From JBBDMW01 sp040878005 (GTDB lineage: Bacteria; Chloroflexota; Dehalococcoidia; Lucifugimonadales; Lucifugimonadaceae), in assembly GCA_040878005.1 (NCBI GenBank), contig JBBDMW010000024.1, forward strand, positions 1 through 27,412: 27,412 nt of DNA. Reading direction: 5' to 3'. A program made the translations under genes and the position numbers. This document shows, in pieces, positions 24,235 to 27,412 of this stretch. Positions within the stretch are counted from its first letter, which is position 1. Each line of letters opens with the position of its first letter. The notes under the pieces were generated by a model. The model was not told the origin of the DNA, searched no databases, and was given only the letters and a program-made list of their open reading frames with translations.

Positions 24235-24612
24235 ATGAACTATGACCACTTTGTACAGCAAGTGCAGCACCATGCGCGGCTTTCGTCAAATGGTGAAGCT
24301 GTAAGCGCCATCAGGGCAACTCTGGAAACACTGGGAGAACGCCTCGCTGGCGGGGAGCCAAAGGATCTGGCCGCCCAACTGCCCAGGGAGATAGACAACT
24401 ACCTGCCTGGTGAGGGCGGCGGCGAACGCTTCTCACTCGATGAGTTTTTCGAGCGGGTCAGCCAGAAAGAAGGCGCAGACCTTCCAGACGCCGTTCACCA
24501 TGCACGCGCTGTCATGGCTGTCCTCTCGGAAGCCGTCACAGGCGGACAGTTGCAGGACATCCGCGCACAGCTGCCGGATGAGTATCGCCGCCTGTTCGAA
24601 TACGCAGCCTGA
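24235..24612 (+). CDS. DUF2267 domain protein
   Basis: Small helical cytoplasmic protein of 125 aa. ATG at 24235 is chosen over the adjacent GTG at 24232 because GGAGGT (24223-24228) is at the better distance. The sequence shows the duplicated helical pattern of DUF2267: AIRATLETLGERLAGGEPKDLAAQLP in the first half and HARAVMAVLSEAVTGGQLQDIRAQLP in the second, each ending with a conserved QLP. Family function is unknown; members often lie near stress, CBS-domain or universal stress genes. The C-terminus ends in DEYRRLFEYAA. It is convergent with the radical SAM gene. Confidence 0.9.
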   Translation: MNYDHFVQQVQHHARLSSNGEAVSAIRATLETLGERLAGGEPKDLAAQLPREIDNYLPGEGGGERFSLDEFFERVSQKEGADLPDAVHHARAVMAVLSEAVTGGQLQDIRAQLPDEYRRLFEYAA

Positions 24613-24923
24613 CTAACGGCCAGGCGCCACTCCGCCAGAGCCTGATCAGCGAAGGTATTGCCCGCTATTCCTGCGGGGTCGTGTAAGACAACCGACGCCC
24701 GCTCCACGGCAGGGGCAACTGGCCTGTTTCCAGGCACGCCCCGTGGGAATCTCAGGGATCTGGCGGAAACCACATCTTTGAGACCGCAGGCGGTTGTAGA
24801 ACCGGCGTGGTGTATGCGGGCGGCCCTCCTCTGTACAGGCGGCGCTGACACCATGTGTGCCGGATGGCTTCAGATGCGGCAGGTAGGGCGGAGGGTCCCG
24901 AGGCTCACCATGTCGGGACTCCC
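24613..24923. other. convergent intergenic region
   Basis: No gene found. Just past the radical SAM stop is a repeat, GTCCCGA (24895-24901) with TCGGGAC (24913-24919), that could form a hairpin in the transcript, but no T-run follows on the minus strand. Otherwise I see nothing in this stretch. Confidence 0.5.
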
Positions 24924-26516
24924 TCAGGGACTCGCCGCCTTCTTGTCTAGTCGTATTTCAGGGGCGGCAACCCCGTTGACGACCGGTCCAAAGTGCTGGA
25001 CTATATCTTCCTGCGCTGCCAGCTCCGGTGTGCGGTCGGCGCGGGAAATGAGTTGAGCGTAGCGGCCCAGCGACCGTTCATACTGATGATGATAGAACTC
25101 TGGCAACACCTGCGATCTGCCTTCGTGGAACTTCAGAAACTGCGGATCGGAAGTGAGCATGTCCAGGATCGTCTGAAACGCTCGTATCCTTTGGCGCGCG
25201 ACGAGTGTGCGGACTGTGTGGAACATCCGCAAAGGCGTGGAAGGAGTAGCGAAGAAACGCTTGCGGAACATCCCACGGGTAGCCGCGTGTGCTGACATCT
25301 CTATGAGTTTTCGGTAGTAGGTGACCGGGTCATAGCCCTTCAGGGTCGTGACGAGGTACGGGGAGTAATAATAGGCAAAGGGCATCGAGGTGAGAATGCG
25401 CCCGTTCTTGTAATAGTCGTCGTAGAGGGGAGTGGCGCCGAAGGGCACGGGAATGTTGATGACGGGCCAGGCGAAAGGGGTACGCGTCAGGAACTCCTTG
25501 GTCAGCTCCACTGGCTCGTTGCCTTCGTCGGTATCTAGGCCAAAGATCAGGTTGACCTGTATGCCCGACACATACTCATGCAACTCCTGCAAGTGCTCCG
25601 CCACCCGCCGGACTTTCTCCCCGCCGGTTACGGCCGATACGCCAGCCTTGTTTGAATAGTTGGACCAGGACTCTATTCCAGGCGCCACGTACATGCAATC
25701 GGTATCCCTGAGCCGCTCGAGTCGCGAGCCTCGAAGCACGGACAATGAGCTTTCCATGATGTACGGATTTCGCTTCTTGCCAGGCATCGCTTCCAGGACA
25801 TCAAGTGTTTGATCGAACTTGACGGCGAAGTTCGGGTCATGGAAGGCGACTTTCACACCTGGCAGGTTGTGCGAAAGGTACCGCAGGTCCTCCGCGAGAT
25901 GACTGGGAGGGAGCAGGGCGTACGGGTTGTTCCAGTCGGTGCAGAAGTTACAGGTGTACGGGCACCCGGTGCTGGACAGCAGCGGAACAACGGTGGACAA
26001 ATAGCGCATTCGCCCCCCGAGAAAGGCGGATGCCTTTATTTCCGGCATCCGCTCTTCAACGCTCGGCACGTCTGTAAGAGGACGGCCGCTGGAGATGATG
26101 GCGCCTTTGTCGAAGGTGCCGCGGAGAATGTCCTCAATGAGAGTCTTGTCACATTGGGTCACTACCAGGTCAAAGAACCGAAGGGAATCGGTGGGAAACG
26201 ACTTGGCATGGGGTCCGCCCAAGACTGTGAGAGCCCCGTCCGCTCGGTATACCTTGGCCAGGGCATAAGCTAGGCCGCTGGCCTGTGTATAAGCTGCGAT
26301 GAAGACGATGTCGAGGTCATCTGGCAACTTTTTCTTGGGATCGCCTCGTCCGTACCAGGTCGCATAGAAGACTTCGTGCCCTAACTGGCGGCACCACACG
26401 GCGATGGCCTGCGGCATTATGCTGGCGAACTGCTTCGTGTAAAGCGAGTTGCCGATGGCTTGAGGGATGCTCGTGGTCCGTGTTCCGGTCAGTAGCTCCA
26501 GTACTCCGACTCGCAT
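24924..26516 (-). CDS. B12-binding-type radical SAM protein
   Basis: Radical SAM enzyme of 530 aa. ATG at 26516 is set by GGGAGG five bases upstream; the frame stays open to 26696 but the added residues look non-coding. The N-terminal part (about 1-140) has the B12-binding-like Rossmann layout, with SGLAYALAKVYR and TVLGGPHAKSFP, but the cobalamin-ligand DxHxxG is absent, so any cobalamin would bind base-off without the His, or not at all. The iron-sulfur motif CPYTCNFC gives Cys185, Cys189 and Cys192. The remaining barrel and a long C-terminal region (about 400-530) of unknown fold follow. The product is unknown; family members do methylations, cyclisations and lipid or cofactor modifications. 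It is isolated, with no partner gene on the same strand. Confidence 0.9.
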   Translation of the reverse strand: MRVGVLELLTGTRTTSIPQAIGNSLYTKQFASIMPQAIAVWCRQLGHEVFYATWYGRGDPKKKLPDDLDIVFIAAYTQASGLAYALAKVYRADGALTVLGGPHAKSFPTDSLRFFDLVVTQCDKTLIEDILRGTFDKGAIISSGRPLTDVPSVEERMPEIKASAFLGGRMRYLSTVVPLLSSTGCPYTCNFCTDWNNPYALLPPSHLAEDLRYLSHNLPGVKVAFHDPNFAVKFDQTLDVLEAMPGKKRNPYIMESSLSVLRGSRLERLRDTDCMYVAPGIESWSNYSNKAGVSAVTGGEKVRRVAEHLQELHEYVSGIQVNLIFGLDTDEGNEPVELTKEFLTRTPFAWPVINIPVPFGATPLYDDYYKNGRILTSMPFAYYYSPYLVTTLKGYDPVTYYRKLIEMSAHAATRGMFRKRFFATPSTPLRMFHTVRTLVARQRIRAFQTILDMLTSDPQFLKFHEGRSQVLPEFYHHQYERSLGRYAQLISRADRTPELAAQEDIVQHFGPVVNGVAAPEIRLDKKAASP

Positions 26517-26864
26517 GAATACCTCCCGTCCGGGCCACGGACTCACAGCCCAAATTCCTTGAATTGTGAGAGCGGTGAGGGCCTCGGCCACCGTTCCCAT
26601 TGCGCGGTCCACGCCCGGACCATGGCGGCTCAGCACGACTTGAACCTCGGACGGCTCGCCAGGGGGCGGGCCGTTCGCCGCATGGCCGGCCCCCAAGGCA
26701 TGTACGGCTCCCGCACAGGAGAAAAGAACGGTGCGAGAGTCTGCCTTAATATCGGGTGCTTTTCTCGATAGTACACCTCTTACCCCATCTGGCTCGGCAT
26801 CTAGGAATGGCCGGGCAACTGCCTACGCCGTAACCTCTCCCCAAAAACTCCCAGCCACAACATC

Positions 26865-26893
26865 TTGACAAACAGAACAAACGTGCGTATATT
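26865..26893 (+). promoter_or_regulatory. near-consensus sigma-70/sigma-A promoter
   Basis: TTGACA at 26865-26870 is an exact -35 consensus, the spacer is exactly 17 bases, and TATATT at 26888-26893 differs from the -10 consensus TATAAT at one base. The surrounding DNA is more AT-rich than its neighbours. Transcription would start near 26900 and read rightwards. Confidence 0.75.
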
Positions 26894-26975
26894 GAAATGA
26901 AGGGACAGAGAAAACAGGCAACGAGAAAGACAGTGGCAGGCAAAAAGCGGCCCAGTGCCCATGGCCAGGCACAAG

Positions 26976-27028
26976 ACGTTCTTTATCTCGACCGCTTTGT
27001 TGTCTCGACCACGTTCTTTGTCTCGACC
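26976..27028. repeat. three tandem 17-18-bp repeats
   Basis: Units ACGTTCTTTATCTCGACC (26976-26993), GCTTTGTTGTCTCGACC (26994-27010) and ACGTTCTTTGTCTCGACC (27011-27028) lie end to end, sharing the core TCTCGACC. They are inside the region read by the promoter at 26865. Confidence 0.75.
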
Positions 27029-27033
27029 GAACC

Positions 27034-27086
27034 CCGAGCCGACAGGCGAGCCTCGAAGAGTGTCCGAGCCGAAGGTGAGTATGAAC
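27034..27086. repeat. 53-bp repeat, copy 1
   Basis: The first 34 bases (27034-27067, starting CCGAGCCGACAGGCGA) match copy 2 (27356-27389) at 32 of 34 positions; the rest is weaker. The sequence style resembles short dispersed intergenic repeats of GC-rich bacteria. Confidence 0.7.
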
Positions 27087-27114
27087 GAGAGACCCGGTCG
27101 GGTGGAGAGGCACA

Positions 27115-27133
27115 TGGCCGCTGAAAGCGGCCA
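27115..27133. other. perfect hairpin with 3-nt loop
   Basis: TGGCCGCT (27115-27122), loop GAA, AGCGGCCA (27126-27133): eight perfect pairs. No T-run follows, so it is not a standard terminator. Confidence 0.6.
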
Positions 27134-27332
27134 CGGACTTACCGCCAACCTCAACGCACGAACGCACTGGAGGGCGTCCGCGCACCGATCCGCCGCTTCA
27201 TACAACAGCACAGAATCCAGCAGGAAAGGAATAACAGATGACGCAACCACAACTCATCCACCGCCCACGACCACCAAACGACCGCTAAAAGCAGCCATCC
27301 AAACAGACGGGACCACCCGCAAGCTCACGTGG

Positions 27333-27351
27333 GGACGCACAAAGTGCGTCC
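27333..27351. other. perfect hairpin with 3-nt loop
   Basis: GGACGCAC (27333-27340), loop AAA, GTGCGTCC (27344-27351): eight perfect pairs. It lies just before repeat copy 2. Confidence 0.6.
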
Positions 27352-27355
27352 GTAA

Positions 27356-27407
27356 CCGAGCCGACAGGCGAACCTCGTAGAGTGTCCGAAGCGAAGCAAG
27401 TACAAAC
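27356..27407. repeat. 53-bp repeat, copy 2
   Basis: Second copy of the repeat at 27034, 322 bases away and in the same orientation. It starts five bases after a perfect hairpin and reaches almost to the window edge. Confidence 0.7.
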
Positions 27408-27412
27408 CCAAG

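Larger units (their letters stand above)
26517..27412. other. gene-free region with strong promoter, repeats and hairpins
   Basis: No frame on either strand looks like a real protein. The left part (26517-26860) holds nothing I can name. From 26865 the plus strand has a near-consensus promoter, three tandem 17-18-bp units, two copies of a roughly 53-bp repeat and two perfect hairpins. This suggests a non-coding or leader transcript running off the window edge. Confidence 0.6.

Noticed and set aside
26897..27124. Plus-strand 75-codon frame right after the promoter
   Set aside because: The ATG lies upstream of the expected transcription start near 26900 and there is no ribosome site.
26801..27250. 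Minus-strand frame of 149 codons
   Set aside because: No ribosome site, atypical composition, and it reads through the tandem repeats and hairpins.
26955..27380. Plus-strand frame of 141 codons
   Set aside because: No ribosome site and Ser/Thr/Arg-rich random-like composition; covers both repeat copies in different contexts.
27344..27412. Possible group II intron 5' end (GTGCG followed by a structured sequence)
   Set aside because: Only the first bases fit; no domain V or reverse transcriptase is visible in the window, and a similar sequence at 27034 lacks the GTGCG start. Sequence beyond the edge would decide.

Overview
The window reads as a chromosomal segment of a GC-rich, free-living bacterium, most likely a Chloroflexota member of the Dehalococcoidia/SAR202 type. 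This is inference from gene content: two mandelate racemase/muconate lactonizing-type enolase-superfamily proteins, an RraA-like protein, two SDRs, two D-2-hydroxyacid dehydrogenases, SMP-30, ThuA and DAO-type proteins, and a secreted protein with a long Pro/Thr 'PTATPVPP' stalk of a kind common in Chloroflexota. There is no rRNA, tRNA, CRISPR array, transposase, integrase or phage gene that I can support.

Layout. 1-1101: 3' part of a threonine synthase-like gene with an N-terminal zinc ribbon. 1209-2822: membrane sensor histidine kinase. 2967-3470 (-): small lipoprotein. 3576-3985: gene-free stretch with three consecutive strong hairpins. 3986-5916 (-): class I aminotransferase and RDD membrane protein. 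6048-7851: SDR (+) convergent with a 2-hydroxyacid dehydrogenase (-). 8039-10744 (-): FAD oxidoreductase, HAD phosphatase and SMP-30 lactonase-like protein, probably one transcription unit. 11020-14072 (+): OmpR-type response regulator, coiled-coil protein, tandem universal stress protein and small acidic protein. 14095-16285 (-): EamA transporter, ThuA-like protein and Nudix hydrolase. 16565-19502: enolase-superfamily dehydratase and SDR (+), convergent with a second 2-hydroxyacid dehydrogenase (-). 19816-22000 (+): RraA-like protein and a second enolase-superfamily protein, ended by a clear intrinsic terminator. 22354-24612 (+): Asp/Arg-repeat and Pro/Thr-stalk surface protein, GYD protein and DUF2267 protein. 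24924-26516 (-): B12-binding-type radical SAM protein. 26517-27412: no supported gene, but a near-consensus sigma-70 promoter reading into repeats and hairpins.

How the genes fit together. The middle of the window is a catabolic 'organic acid and sugar acid' repertoire: dehydration (enolase superfamily), lactone opening (SMP-30), oxidation or reduction (SDR, 2-hydroxyacid dehydrogenases, DAO-type flavoenzyme), aldol or decarboxylase-type chemistry (RraA-like) and export or uptake (EamA). The arrangement SDR(+) convergent with 2-hydroxyacid dehydrogenase(-) occurs twice, about 11 kb apart. A second theme is sensing and stress: histidine kinase, response regulator with a coupled coiled-coil protein, universal stress protein, DUF2267. 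The least explained parts are non-coding: the 3685-3795 hairpin cluster, the 26865-27412 promoter-repeat-hairpin region, several perfect inverted repeats in intergenic regions, and an EamA gene that appears to start at ATT.
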